A DNA stretch of 64,000 bases from assembly GCA_905221435.1 (NCBI GenBank), contig CAJNDD010000006.1, forward strand, positions 23,758 through 87,757. Direction: 5' to 3'. Of this stretch, positions 17,919 to 27,646 are shown one piece after another. The notes below the pieces were generated by a model that did no database searches, was not told the origin of the DNA, and saw only the letters and a list, made by a program, of their open reading frames with translations. The DNA is from a bacterium (GTDB lineage: Bacteria > Bacillota > Bacilli > Lactobacillales > Streptococcaceae). Both the position numbers and the translations under genes were made by a program. How positions within the stretch are numbered: position 1 is the first letter of the stretch; each line of letters starts with the position of its first letter.

Positions 17919-18569
17919 ATGGAAGCAATTATCGAGAAAATCAAAGAGTATAAAATCATTGTTATCTGTGCTGGTTTGGGTTTGGCCCTCGGCGGATTTT
18001 TCCTACTAAAGCCAACTTCACAAACACCCGTCACAGAAACAAATTTGCAGACTGAAGTCGCAGCTGTTTCAAAGGATTCATCGTCTGAAAAGGAAGTCAA
18101 GAAGGAAGAAAAGGAAGAATCTCCTGAGCAAGATTTAATCACAGTAGATGTCAAAGGTGCTGTTAAATCGCCAGGGATTTATGATTTGCCAGTAGGTAGT
18201 CGAGTTCATGATGCTGTTCAGAAGGCAGGTGGATTGACAGAGGAGGCAGATAGCAAGTCGCTCAATCTAGCTCAGAAAGTCAGTGACGAGGCTCTTGTCT
18301 ATGTTCCAACTAAGGGAGAAGAAGCAGCTAGTCAGCAGACTGCCTCCGGAACGACTCCTTCGACAAGTAAAGATAAGAAGGTCAACCTCAATAAGGCCAG
18401 TCTGGAAGAACTCAAGCAGGTCAAAGGTTTGGGAGGAAAACGAGCCCAGGATATTATCGACCATCGTGAGGCAAATGGCAAATTTAAGTCAGTAGATGAG
18501 CTCAAGAAGGTTTCTGGAATTGGCGCAAAGACCATAGAAAAGTTAAAAGACTATGTTACAGTGGATTAA
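17919..18569 (+). CDS. comEA: competence protein ComEA (CelA), DNA receptor
   Basis: A 216-residue late-competence protein that binds incoming double-stranded DNA at the outer face of the membrane. A single N-terminal helix (about 12-30) is followed by a Lys/Glu/Ser-rich linker, an SLBB-like domain (VDVKGAVKSPGIYDLPVGSRV, about 75-95), and a C-terminal helix-hairpin-helix DNA-binding domain (KVNLNKASLEELKQVKGLGGKRA and SVDELKKVSGIGAKTIEKL). AGAGAGGAG precedes the ATG, and the combox lies just upstream. It overlaps comEC by 17 bases. Nothing in this gene looks damaged. Confidence 0.95.
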   Translation: MEAIIEKIKEYKIIVICAGLGLALGGFFLLKPTSQTPVTETNLQTEVAAVSKDSSSEKEVKKEEKEESPEQDLITVDVKGAVKSPGIYDLPVGSRVHDAVQKAGGLTEEADSKSLNLAQKVSDEALVYVPTKGEEAASQQTASGTTPSTSKDKKVNLNKASLEELKQVKGLGGKRAQDIIDHREANGKFKSVDELKKVSGIGAKTIEKLKDYVTVD

Positions 18570-20793
18570 GAATTTCCCTATCCCCCTAATCTATCTGAGC
18601 TTTTTGTTGCTTTGGCTTTACTATGCTATTTTTGGAGCGTTCTATCTCGCACTGCTAGGTTTTGTTTTTTTGCTTGTCTGTCTCTTTTTCCAATTTCCTT
18701 GGAAATCGGCTGGTAAAGTTCTAGCGATTTGTGGAGTTTTTGGTTTTTGGTTTTTGTTTCAAAACTGGCAACAGACACAAGCTAGTCAAAATCTAGTGGA
18801 TTCTGTTGAGAGGGTACGGATTTTGCCTGACACTATTAAGGTCAATGGAGATAGTCTGTCCTTTCGGGGCAAGGCTGACGGCCACACTTTTCAAGTTTAT
18901 TATAAACTTCAGTCCGAGGAGGAGAAAGAGCATTTTCAGGCCTTGACAGACCTTCATGAGATTGAACTAGAAGGAAAACTTTCCGAGCCAGAAGGTCAGA
19001 GGAATTTTGGTGGATTTGACTACCAAGTCTATCTGAAAACTCAAGGGATTTACCAGACACTTACTATCAAGAGCATCCAGTCACTTAAACAGGTTAGCAG
19101 TTGGGATATAGCTGAAAATTTATCAAGTTTACGTCGAAAGGCTATTGTTTGGATCAAGACGCACTTTCCAGACCCTATGCGCAACTATATGACAGGTCTT
19201 CTTTTAGGACATCTGGATACGGACTTTGAGGAGATGAATGAACTTTATTCTAGTCTAGGAATTATCCATCTCTTTGCCTTGTCGGGTATGCAGGTGGGCT
19301 TCTTTATGGATGCCTTTAAGAAACTTCTCTTGCGATTGGGCTTGACCCAAGAAAAGTTGAAGTGGCTGACCTATCCCTTTTCCCTTATCTATGCAGGTCT
19401 GACAGGATTTTCAGCTTCGGTCATTCGCAGTCTCTTACAAAAGTTACTGGCCCAACATGGCGTTAAGGGTTTGGATAATTTTGCCTTGACGGTCCTTGTC
19501 CTCTTTATCATCATGCCCAACTTTTTCCTGACAGCAGGAGGGGTCTTGTCCTGTGCCTACGCCTTCATCCTGACCACGACCAGCAAAGAAGGCGATGGGC
19601 TCAAGTCTGTTGCCAGAGAAAGTTTGGTCATTTCTTTGGGAATATTGCCTATTCTATCCTTCTATTTTGCAGAATTTCAGCCTTGGTCTATCCTTTTGAC
19701 CTTTGTCTTTTCCTTTCTGTTTGATATTGTCTTCTTGCCGCTTTTGTCCATCTTATTCATTCTGTCTTTTGTTTACCCAGTCACTCAGTTTAACTTTGTC
19801 TTTGAGTACTTGGAGAACCTCATTCGCTTGGTATCGCAGCTGGCAAGCAGGCCTTTAGTTTTTGGTCAACCCACCGCATGGCTTTTGATTCTTCTTTTAG
19901 TTTCATTAGCCTTGCTCTATGACATGAGAAAAAACATCAAAAGACTAGCAGGATTCAGTCTCTTTATCGTGGGGCTCTTTTTTCTGACCAAGCATCCACT
20001 TGAAAATGAAATCACCATGCTGGATGTGGGGCAAGGTGAAAGTATTTTCCTACGGGATGTAACTGGGAAAACCATTCTCATAGATGTTGGTGGCAAGGCA
20101 GAATCTGATAAGAAAATTGAGGATTGGCAAGAAAAGGCGACAATCAGCAATGCCCAGCGCACCTTGATTCCCTATCTTAAAAGTCGAGGAGTAGATAAGA
20201 TTGATCAGCTGATTTTGACCAACACAGACAAGGAGCATGTTGGTGATTTGCTGGAGGTGACCAAGGCTTTCCATGTAGGCGAAATTTTAGTGTCAAAAGG
20301 AAGTTTGACACAGAAGGAATTTGTAGCAGAACTACAAGCAAGCCAAACCAAGGTGCGCAGTGTGACAGCAGGGGAGAACTTGCCAATTTTTGGTGGTTAC
20401 TTAGAAGTCCTATCTCCAAGGCAGATTGGAGATGAGGATCGTGATGGTTCCCTGGTTCTTTATGGGAGACTCTTGGATAAGCACTTTCTCTTCACAGGAA
20501 ATTCGAAAGAGAAGGGAGAGAAGGACTTGCTGAAGCATTATCCTAACCTAGATGTGGATGTCTTGAAAGCAGGCCAACATGGTGCTAAAACATCATCAAA
20601 TTAAGTTTTCCTAGAAAAACTTAAACCAGAGACCACACTCATATCAGTTGGAAAGAACAATCGTGGGAAACTCCCCCATCAGGAAACCTTGACTCGACTG
20701 GAAACTATCAATAGCAAAGTTTACCGAACTGACCAGAACGGAGCTATTCGTTTTAAAGGATGGAATAGTTGGCGAATTGAAAGCGTTCGTTAG
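18553..20793 (+). pseudogene. comEC: comEC (celB) DNA-uptake channel, interrupted by in-frame TAA
   Basis: The full frame would encode 746 residues: the N-terminal OB-like region, the ComEC/Rec2 membrane core with IHLFALSGMQVGFF, and a C-terminal metallo-beta-lactamase-like domain (MLDVGQGESIFLRD, TNTDKEHVGDL, KAGQHGAK). A TAA at 20602-20604 stops translation after 683 residues. The same frame continues without another stop as FLEKLKPETTLISVGKNNRG through RIESVR to TAG 20791-20793, which is the normal family ending. So about 62 residues of the cytosolic domain are lost. ComEC passes single-stranded DNA across the membrane, so the lesion should reduce or abolish transformation, unless the truncated form works or the base is a sequencing error. 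Confidence 0.85.
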
Positions 20794-20836
20794 GAAGAAA
20801 CAATGTTATATATTAGTAAAATAAACAAAAAATCTG

Positions 20837-20865
20837 TTGCATAATACTGAGGGAAACGATATAAT
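20837..20865 (+). promoter_or_regulatory. promoter of the peptide-ABC locus
   Basis: -35 TTGCAT (20837-20842), 17-bp spacer, -10 TATAAT (20860-20865), 42 bases before the ATG of the 87-residue secreted protein. Confidence 0.65.
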
Positions 20866-20907
20866 GAAAGTGTTTCCAATAGTAATGATATAAATGCAAC
20901 GAAAATC

Positions 20908-21171
20908 ATGAAAAAATCAGCAAAAGTTGTTTTATTAGCTAGTTTGTTATCTATTGGTCTTTTTCAGTCTAGTGTATCTGCTAAGACCGTTCTTAAAAAT
21001 TATCGCTATGACTGGAATATCTTCTATGAGTCTAAAATGAATTACCATGCATATAGATATAAGGTCATTCCGGAATGGTCTTATTATCGCAGCTATTCTG
21101 AGTATAAAGTTGGCGGAGGCTGGAACTACGCTCGTTATGAGGTCATTAACTACTACAGCGGAGGCTATTAA
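20908..21171 (+). CDS. small secreted tyrosine-rich protein, bacteriocin-like, unknown
   Basis: An 87-residue protein with a clear Sec signal peptide (KK, then a hydrophobic core, probable cleavage after VSA near residue 25). The mature part is about 62 residues, has no cysteine, and holds about 15 Tyr and 3 Trp with several Arg/Lys, ending GGGWNYARY...YYSGGY. The composition recalls secreted bacteriocin or surface peptides, and GGGWNY is faintly like lactococcin 972, but the order of motifs does not fit that family. The ribosome site is weak (AACGAAAATC). An ABC ATPase and membrane subunit follow directly, suggesting export, immunity or sensing. Confidence 0.65.
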   Translation: MKKSAKVVLLASLLSIGLFQSSVSAKTVLKNYRYDWNIFYESKMNYHAYRYKVIPEWSYYRSYSEYKVGGGWNYARYEVINYYSGGY

Positions 21172-21203
21172 TCCTTAAAGAGTGAGAAAAAGGAGGGCTG
21201 GAT

Positions 21204-21797
21204 ATGTTAAATCTTACTCATGTTACCTTAAAAACGCGACAAGTCATCTTGCAAGATGCGGATTTTACCTTTAAAAAGGGTAGGATTTATGGCCTTCTTG
21301 CTATCAATGGCTCGGGAAAGACGACCCTGTTCCGCGCTATTAGCAAGCTGCTTCCCCTTAGTAGTGGACACATCGCAGTTCCTCCTTCTTTGTTTTATTA
21401 TGAGAGCGTTGAATGGCTGGATGGAAACTTAAGTGGGATGGACTACCTTCGTCTCATAAAAAACATCTGGAAGTCAGACCTAAACTTGAGGGATGAAATC
21501 GCCTACTGGGAAATGGCTGACTATATCAGTCTTCCCATCCGCAAGTATTCCTTAGGGATGAAGCAACGCTTGGTGATTGCTATGTATTTCCTCAGTCAGG
21601 CGAAATGTTGGCTCATGGATGAGATTACAAATGGCTTAGATGAGTATTATCGACAGAAATTTTTTGATAGGCTGACAGAAATCGATAGAAAAGAACAGCT
21701 GGTTCTTTTGAGTTCCCACTACAAAGAGGAGTTAATGGAGATTTGCGATAGCATCGTAACCATTCGTCAGGGGCAGATAGAAGAGGTTCCGTTATGA
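21204..21797 (+). CDS. ABC transporter ATP-binding protein
   Basis: A 197-residue ATPase, short for the family (usually 210-250). Walker A is AINGSGKTT at about residue 33, with Ala replacing the first Gly. The signature is YSLGMKQRL (variant of LSGGQ). Walker B is WLMDEITNGLD with the catalytic Glu but Ile in place of Pro, and the H-loop is LLSSHYKEE. AAAAAGGAGGGCTGGAT is a strong ribosome site. It overlaps the membrane subunit by 4 bases. In mitis-group genomes this pair sits behind comEA/comEC. Because the permease partner is frameshifted, this ATPase may now lack a functional partner. Confidence 0.85.
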   Translation: MLNLTHVTLKTRQVILQDADFTFKKGRIYGLLAINGSGKTTLFRAISKLLPLSSGHIAVPPSLFYYESVEWLDGNLSGMDYLRLIKNIWKSDLNLRDEIAYWEMADYISLPIRKYSLGMKQRLVIAMYFLSQAKCWLMDEITNGLDEYYRQKFFDRLTEIDRKEQLVLLSSHYKEELMEICDSIVTIRQGQIEEVPL

Positions 21798-22977
21798 AAG
21801 ATATTAGCCTATTTTTATTAAAGAAAGTTTTCAAAAGTCGCTTAAACTGGATTATCTTACTTTTATTTGCATCTGTACTCGGTGTTACCTTTTATTTAAA
21901 TAGTCGGACTGCAAACTCATACAGCTTGGAGAGCGAGTTGGAAACCCGTCTTGTAAAACATGAGAAAATCATCAATGAAAATGAAAAGAAACTTTCCCAA
22001 ATGTCTGACACCAACTCGGAGGAATACCAAACTGTTAAAAGTAATTTAGAATTGCAAAAAAATCTTTTGACGCGAAAGAAAGAAATTCTGACTTTACTAA
22101 AAGAAGGGCGCTGGAAAGAAGCCTACTATTTGCAGTGGCAAGCTGAAGAGAAGAATTATGAAGTTATGTCAAATCAACCGACTTCTAGCTCTGAATTAAA
22201 AATGGCAGTTGACCGCCAACGAAAGATTTACCAAGCCCTGTATCCCTTGAACATAAAAGCACATACTTTGGAGTTTCCGACCCACGGGATTGATCAGATT
22301 GTCTGGATTTTAGAGGCTATCATCCCAACCTTGTTTGTGATTGCTATTATTTTTATGCTAACACAACTGTTCGCAGAAAGATATCAAATAATCTGGACAC
22401 AGCTCAGTTATATCCTTTTTCAAAAGTGACATTTGCCTTGTCTTCTCTTGGAGTTGGGGTGAGCTATGTAACCGTGCTGTTTATCGGAATCTGTGGATTT
22501 TCTTTTCTAGTGGGAAGTCTGATAAGTGGTGTTGGACAGTTAGATTATCCCTACCCATTCTATAGCTTAACCAATCAAGAGGTAACTATTGGGAAGATAC
22601 AAGATGTGTTATTTCCTAGCTTGCTCTTAACTTTCTTAGCCTTTATCGTCATTGAGGAAGTCGTCTACTTGATTGCTTACTTTTTCAAGCAAAAAATGCC
22701 TGTCCTCTTTCTTTCCCTCATTGGGATTGTTGGCTTGTTGTTTGGTATCCAAACGATCCAGCCTCTTCAGAGTATTGCACATCTGATTCCCTTTACTTAC
22801 TTGCGTTCAGTAGAGATTTTATCTGGAAGATTACCTAAGCAGATTGATAATGTCAATCTAAATTGGAGCATGGGGATGGTCTTACTTCCTTGCCTGATTA
22901 TCCTTTTGTTAGTGGGGATTCTATTTATCGAAAGATGGGGAAGTTCAAGCAAAAAGGAAGTTTTTAATAGATCTTAG
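21794..22977 (+). pseudogene. ABC transporter membrane subunit, frameshifted
   Basis: The first part (21794-22429) has one N-terminal helix (about 17-36), a long hydrophilic helical extracellular domain (about 45-165) and a second helix, ending abnormally after LFAERYQIIWTQ. The second part (22426-22977) starts TFALSSLGVGVSYV and carries four more helices. In the +1 frame around 22390-22428 the DNA reads LDTAQLYPFSKVTF and joins smoothly to the second part. So one base has been lost near 22385-22392. Repaired, it would be about 394 residues with six helices, a normal ABC-2-type permease. As written, the two halves would be separate, probably inactive polypeptides. Confidence 0.82.
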
Positions 22978-23121
22978 ATTCTCTGCTTCTACTGAATCTA
23001 TACTCTATGCAGTGACATGTCGTCAAGATAAATGGTCATTGATTATTACAACAATAAATGAATTAAAGCCAAACTCAAACTATTTTTCATCAAATATCTT
23101 GATATACTTGACAAATAGTAG

Positions 23122-23163
23122 AAAAGGATTTAGTCCTGTGCAATACAGAACTAAATCCTTTTT
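23122..23163. terminator. bidirectional intrinsic terminator
   Basis: AAAAGGATTTAGT (23122-23134) and ACTAAATCCTTTT (23150-23162) form a 13-bp stem between the ABC locus and the convergent thrS. The stretch 22978-23121 before it contains no gene I can support. Confidence 0.8.
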
Positions 23164-23222
23164 AATTTCTATTTATCTAACCTTTTGGCGTGATACGGGT
23201 AGGAGGCTTTTGTGCTAGTTTC

Positions 23223-25166
23223 TTATTTCTCAACACGTGATTTGTTGGCAATATCAGCTAGGATAGATTCTACAAATTCATCAACTGAGACAGTTTGTGT
23301 TTCTTTTTGGCCGTAGCGACGAACATTGACTGTTCCGTCTTCCATTTCCTTGTCACCAACGATCAATTGGTAAGGAATTTTGCTTGTTTGTGAAGCACGG
23401 ATCTTGAACTGCATTTTTTCATTGCGCTCATCCACATCAGCACGGACACCACGGTCACGGAGTTTCTTAGCCACTTCCCATGCGTAGTCCACGTGTTTTT
23501 CGTTAGAAACGGGGATGAGGGTCACTTGATGTGGTGCAAGCCATGTTGGGAAGGCACCTTTGTAGTTCTCAATCAAGATAGCTGTGAAGCGTTCCATAGT
23601 TGAGATAACCCCACGGTGAATCATAACTGGACGGTGTTCTTCACCATCAGCTCCGATGTATTTGAGGTCGAAGCGTTCTGGAAGCAAGAAGTCAAGCTGG
23701 ATAGTCGAAAGGGTTTCTTCTTTTCCGAGAGCTGTCTTAACTTGGATATCCAATTTTGGTCCGTAGAAGGCTGCTTCACCTTCAGCTTCAAAGTAGTCAA
23801 CACCCATTTCATCAAGAGCTGCACGAAGCATAGTTTGGGCATTTTCCCACATCTCATCGTTGTCAAAGTACTTGTGAGTATCTTGAGGGTCACGAAGAGA
23901 GAGACGGAAGCGGTATTCAGTCAAGTTGAAGTCTTCATAAACATCGATAATCAACTGAAGGGCACGTTGGAATTCTTCTTGGATTTGTTCAGGAGTTACA
24001 AAGAGGTGACCGTCGTTGAGGGACATTTCACGTACACGTTGAAGACCAGTGAGGGCACCAGATTTCTCGTAGCGGTGCATCATACCGATTTCAGCGATAC
24101 GGATTGGCAATTCACGGTAAGAGTGAACATGGTGTTTGAAGACTTGGATGTGGTGTGGGCAGTTCATTGGACGAAGGACAAATTCTTCCCCGTCACCCAT
24201 GTCCATAGTTGGGAACATGTCTTCTTGGTAATGATCCCAGTGACCAGAAGTCTTGTAGAGTTCAACAGAAGCAAGTGGTGGAGTGTAAACGTGTTGGTAG
24301 CCAGAAGCCAACTCTTTGTCGACGATGTAGCGTTCCAATTCACGACGTATAGTCGCACCATTTGGTAACCAGAATGGAAGCCCTTGTCCGACTTCTTGTG
24401 AAATCATGAAGAGGTCAAGCTCTTTACCAAGTTTACGATGGTCACGTTCTTTAGCTTCTTCACGCATTTGAAGGTAGTTTTTCAAGTCTTTCTTGTCAAA
24501 CCAAGCTGTACCGTAGATCCGTTGCATCATCGCGTTGTCACTATTTCCGCGCCAGTAAGCACCTGCTACATGAAGAAGGTGGAAGATTTGGATACGGCCT
24601 GTTGATGGAACGTGAGGGCCACGGCAAAGGTCTACATATTCACCCTGACGGTAGATAGTCAAACCACCCTCGTCTTCTGAGTGTTCTTCGATCAATTCCA
24701 ACTTGTAAGGGTCGTTTTTGAAGATTTCACGCGCCTCGTTCTTGGTAACTTCCTCGCGAATAGATGGGAAGTTTTCTTTGACGATTTTTTTCATTTCTTC
24801 TTCGATACGAGGAAGGTCTTCGTTGGAGATTTGACCAGCTGTGTTATCAGTATCGTAGTAGAAGCCATCTTCGATAGCTGGACCAACTCCCAAGTGAATG
24901 TCTGGGAAAAGGCGACGAGCTGCTTGTGCAAACAAGTGGGCAGCTGAGTGACGCAAGATTGGAAGGGCATCTTCGTGATCAGGTGTCACGATTTCGATGC
25001 TTCCATCTTTAGTGATAGCACGAGTCGTGTCGATGAGTTTGCCGTTGAATTTACCAGCCAAGGCTTTTTTAGCGAGGGAATTGCTGATAGATTGGGCAAT
25101 TTCAAAAGTAGTAACGCCAGATTCGAATTCACGAACAGCGCCATCTGGGAAAGTAATCTTAATCAT
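23223..25166 (-). CDS. thrS: threonine--tRNA ligase
   Basis: A 647-residue class II synthetase. Domains in order: TGS (about 1-60, [17 protein letters not shown]), editing SAD domain (HSAAH at about 73, later LCRGPH), catalytic core (about 240-535, with motif 2 [22 protein letters not shown], zinc Cys in PMNCPHH and the matching late His region [12 protein letters not shown]), and the anticodon-binding domain (about 540-640). AAGGAGAAATCAC precedes the ATG. It is the second gene of a transcript that begins at a T-box leader and passes through the kinase gene; the two are 11 bases apart. Confidence 0.97.
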   Translation of the reverse strand: MIKITFPDGAVREFESGVTTFEIAQSISNSLAKKALAGKFNGKLIDTTRAITKDGSIEIVTPDHEDALPILRHSAAHLFAQAARRLFPDIHLGVGPAIEDGFYYDTDNTAGQISNEDLPRIEEEMKKIVKENFPSIREEVTKNEAREIFKNDPYKLELIEEHSEDEGGLTIYRQGEYVDLCRGPHVPSTGRIQIFHLLHVAGAYWRGNSDNAMMQRIYGTAWFDKKDLKNYLQMREEAKERDHRKLGKELDLFMISQEVGQGLPFWLPNGATIRRELERYIVDKELASGYQHVYTPPLASVELYKTSGHWDHYQEDMFPTMDMGDGEEFVLRPMNCPHHIQVFKHHVHSYRELPIRIAEIGMMHRYEKSGALTGLQRVREMSLNDGHLFVTPEQIQEEFQRALQLIIDVYEDFNLTEYRFRLSLRDPQDTHKYFDNDEMWENAQTMLRAALDEMGVDYFEAEGEAAFYGPKLDIQVKTALGKEETLSTIQLDFLLPERFDLKYIGADGEEHRPVMIHRGVISTMERFTAILIENYKGAFPTWLAPHQVTLIPVSNEKHVDYAWEVAKKLRDRGVRADVDERNEKMQFKIRASQTSKIPYQLIVGDKEMEDGTVNVRRYGQKETQTVSVDEFVESILADIANKSRVEK

Positions 25167-25177
25167 GTGATTTCTCC

Positions 25178-25804
25178 TTAAATATTTATTCTATTTTTGT
25201 TGGACAATTTTAAGAGCCGAGCAACTTCTTCCGCAGTCTGATTCTCTGATTGACTACCATCTGTTACGAGGCTAGGATAGCCTAATCTCACCGCTTCCTT
25301 ACGAACCATTTGAGCAAAAAGAATGTCTCGTTGCATCCAGTTTTCAAAAGCTTGATCAGGGTTGGTTGTACCCTCTAAGACATAAGAAACCCATTCTCTC
25401 AGTATATAATGCTTTTTTTGAAAATCAGCTGTCGGAGTCAAGCATAGATAGGATGATACTTGACATTCAAGCTCCTTTACCAAGTGAGGCAAAAGTCCTG
25501 CTCCCTCCACCAAGAGAGGTCTGTTTTGATTTTTTATCAAGTAAGATTTTACATAAGGAAAAATCTCTTCATAAAAGCACCATTCTTCATCTGCCATCTC
25601 TTCTGGCTTTCTCATCCAGATTTGTTCTGGATTTCTATCCTTCCTAAGAAGGCAAATTGGCTGTGAGTCTGCACTTGCTTGACTCATCATCTCTTCTACC
25701 AAATCATCCAATTTGATATGAAGTAGTTGATACTGTCTAGCAAGAAGTGAGGCAATTGTTGACTTTCCACTACAAGGCGATCCGCCAATCATATAAAGCA
25801 TCAT
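25178..25804 (-). CDS. P-loop kinase of unknown substrate, co-transcribed with thrS
   Basis: A 208-residue AAA/NMP-kinase-like protein. Walker A is [10 protein letters not shown] at residues 6-15. An acidic segment [10 protein letters not shown] follows, then [11 protein letters not shown] (Walker B-like, with Glu) and an adenine/lid region near [18 protein letters not shown]. Overall it resembles small-molecule or nucleoside kinases. GGAGG lies 4 bases before ATG 25804 and 7 bases before ATG 25801; either may be used. It sits between the T-box and thrS, so its level should rise when threonyl-tRNA is uncharged. The substrate is unknown; a link with threonine or stress metabolism is inference only. 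Confidence 0.7.
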   Translation of the reverse strand: MMLYMIGGSPCSGKSTIASLLARQYQLLHIKLDDLVEEMMSQASADSQPICLLRKDRNPEQIWMRKPEEMADEEWCFYEEIFPYVKSYLIKNQNRPLLVEGAGLLPHLVKELECQVSSYLCLTPTADFQKKHYILREWVSYVLEGTTNPDQAFENWMQRDILFAQMVRKEAVRLGYPSLVTDGSQSENQTAEEVARLLKLSNKNRINI

Positions 25805-25820
25805 TCTTCCTCCTTCTGAC

Positions 25821-26031
25821 AAAATAAAAACGACATCCTAAAAGGACGTCGCAACGTGGTTCCACCTTCATTCATGTTCCTCAAAAAAGAGGGACACCTC
25901 TGATTGGCTTTAACGTGGCCACCGTTTTATGTTTGCATAAAAGTCAGTAGAGTAGTATCAGTTTAGGCTTTCTATGCGTTTCCAGCAACCACGCACTCTC
26001 TAGTAGAAAGGGACTAAGTGACTTGTCTCTA
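25821..26031 (-). promoter_or_regulatory. T-box leader (threonine-type) of the kinase-thrS operon
   Basis: The minus-strand leader holds the conserved T-box AAGGTGGAACCACG (complement of 25855-25868), which pairs with the uncharged tRNA acceptor end. It also holds a terminator hairpin CGACGTCC-TTTT-AGGATGTCG with a T-run (25824-25851). A long stem I begins near AGAGAGTGCG and closes at CTCTA (about 25950-26010), with ACT in the position expected for the specifier, a Thr codon. The specifier was placed by eye. Uncharged tRNA-Thr should stabilise the antiterminator and turn on both genes. Confidence 0.85.
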
Positions 26032-26037
26032 TGCATT

Positions 26038-26065
26038 ATTATAGCATGATTGCGAGAATTTTCAA
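26038..26065 (-). promoter_or_regulatory. promoter of the T-box/kinase/thrS transcript
   Basis: Minus-strand -35 TTGAAA (26060-26065), 16-bp spacer, -10 TATAAT (26038-26043) with extended TGC. The -35 overlaps the last codons of the small membrane protein gene upstream. Confidence 0.75.
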
Positions 26066-26436
26066 GGTTTTTGTATAATTTTTTTGTTTTTCTCTTTTTG
26101 GAAGAGATGATTGATACCCATGCCAGCAGCCAAGCCAAGTAGGGCAAAGAGCTCATAGGCTAGGAAGTAAAGTAGGATGAATTCGCCAAAGGTGATGATG
26201 GTAAAGCAATAGAGAAGACCAATACCGAGTAGCCACCAAAGTGAGAAATGAAATCGATAGCTATAAAGTAGCGATACGATAAAGGTTACCAGAGGTGAAA
26301 AGAGGATGATGTTATAAATGTATAGTCCCTTCAGTGTATATGGGTCAGAGATGAGTAGAGAGAGGAGTTCATAGAGTGGCCAGTAAAAGAAGAAAATGAC
26401 AAGGTAGTATGGGATATACTTAAGATATTTCCGCAT
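26062..26436 (-). CDS. small integral membrane protein, unknown function
   Basis: A 124-residue protein with four predicted membrane helices (about 7-30, 38-62, 66-88, 90-112) and a basic tail ending QKEKNKKIIQKP. No cysteine pairs, catalytic motif or known family signature is visible. GGAGGACTATTGCC precedes the ATG. It lies upstream of the thrS operon on the same strand but is separated from it by the T-box promoter, so some read-through is possible, though the T-box makes separate control likely. Confidence 0.65.
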   Translation of the reverse strand: MRKYLKYIPYYLVIFFFYWPLYELLSLLISDPYTLKGLYIYNIILFSPLVTFIVSLLYSYRFHFSLWWLLGIGLLYCFTIITFGEFILLYFLAYELFALLGLAAGMGINHLFQKEKNKKIIQKP

Positions 26437-26633
26437 GGCAATAGTCCTCCAACCTGCAAAAATTGAGAGATGTTGAAGACCACATAATTCTAAATGAAGA
26501 GGAGCTCTCTACCTATATTATAGCACGATTTGGAAGCTCTTACAAGTTAATCAGGTAAGCAGTGATAGTGATTTTTTGCAGTGTTTTCTGCTATAATACT
26601 AACAGAAGAAGTAAGAGGAAATGAGGAGAAAGA

Positions 26634-27485
26634 ATGACGAAAATAGCAGTTCTTTCAGACATACATGGGAATACAAGCGCCTTGGAAGCTGTACTGGATG
26701 ATGCAAAAGCGGAAACGGTAGATGAGTACTGGCTTTTGGGGGATATTCTTATGCCTGGAACAGGACGTAGAAGGATTTTGGACCTCTTGGCTGATTTGCC
26801 CATCACAGTAAGAGTTCTTGGAAATTGGGAGGATAGTCTCTGGCGAGGCCTGCATCGCAAGCTAGATCTAACAAAAGCGAGTCATCGCTATCTCCTACGC
26901 CAATGCCAGTATATCTTAGAAGAGATTAGCCCTGAAGAAATCGAAGACCTCCACAATCAACCCATGCAAGTTCATCGTCGGTTCGGTGATTTGACGGTAG
27001 GAATCACTCACCATCTCCCTGATAAAAACTGGGGTAGAGAATTGATCCATACGGGAAAACAAGAAGATTTTGATAGATTGGTGACGAATCCACACGCCTC
27101 TATCGCAGTATATGGCCATATTCACCAACAGTTGCTTCGTTATGGAAGTGATGGACAGTTGATTCTTAATCCAGGGTCCATTGGGCAACCCTTCTTTTTA
27201 GATGCGGGATTACGTAAGGACCTGCGTGCCCAGTATATGATCTTAGAGTTTGATGAAGCAGGTTTGTCTGATGTTGATTTTCGTCGAGTGGATTATGATG
27301 TAGAAACTGAGTTGCAGCTGGCTAAGGATTTAAAGCTCCCTTATTTTCAAGTCTATTATGAAAGTTTGGTAAATGGGATTCACCACACTCATAACCATGA
27401 ATTGTTAGGTCAGATTAGTGAACAAGAAGGTTATGATGAGGATATTGAGTGCTGGATGGAAAGAGAAAAGAAGGATTGGTTTTAA
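26634..27485 (+). CDS. metallophosphoesterase, calcineurin-like (paralogue 1)
   Basis: A 283-residue phosphoesterase. Metal-site motifs: LSDIHGN (DxH) at about residue 8, GDILMPG (GD) at about 37, GNWED (GN) at about 64, HH at about 126 and GHIHQQ (GHxH) at about 160. The domain covers about the first 200 residues, followed by a helical tail of about 80. It is a close paralogue of the gene at 42233-43087, which shares the same motifs and C-terminal extension. The likely role is phosphodiesterase or protein phosphatase action in the cytoplasm; the substrate is unknown. TATAAT at about 26592 and GAGGAGAAAGA support the start. Confidence 0.8.
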   Translation: MTKIAVLSDIHGNTSALEAVLDDAKAETVDEYWLLGDILMPGTGRRRILDLLADLPITVRVLGNWEDSLWRGLHRKLDLTKASHRYLLRQCQYILEEISPEEIEDLHNQPMQVHRRFGDLTVGITHHLPDKNWGRELIHTGKQEDFDRLVTNPHASIAVYGHIHQQLLRYGSDGQLILNPGSIGQPFFLDAGLRKDLRAQYMILEFDEAGLSDVDFRRVDYDVETELQLAKDLKLPYFQVYYESLVNGIHHTHNHELLGQISEQEGYDEDIECWMEREKKDWF

Positions 27486-27554
27486 GAGTACTTCTAGCTA
27501 GAAATAAGATAGTCTAGTGACTGCTGTTTCTAGAAAAATTAAACTGGAGATGAA

Positions 27555-27583
27555 TTGACGGTGTATAAAATTTATGTTAGAAT
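27555..27583 (+). promoter_or_regulatory. promoter for the 313-residue membrane protein
   Basis: -35 TTGACG (27555-27560), 17-bp spacer, -10 TAGAAT (27578-27583) with extended TGT, 63 bases before the ATG. Confidence 0.65.
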
Positions 27584-27646
27584 AACGGAAGTTAAATAAT
27601 TTGAATACCATAGTAACTACTATTCAAAATAAAAGGGAGATATGTA

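Noticed and set aside
20908-21171. The 87-residue secreted protein as a lactococcin 972-type bacteriocin
   Set aside because: GGGWNY is similar, but it lies near the C terminus, while in that family the GxWxYG motif is near the mature N terminus and is followed by a different His/Tyr pattern.
23012-23218. 68-residue open frame between the ABC permease and thrS
   Set aside because: It runs through the bidirectional terminator and has no ribosome site.
23616-24368. Long plus-strand open frame (250 codons) inside thrS
   Set aside because: It is antisense to the conserved thrS catalytic core; no ribosome site or family match.
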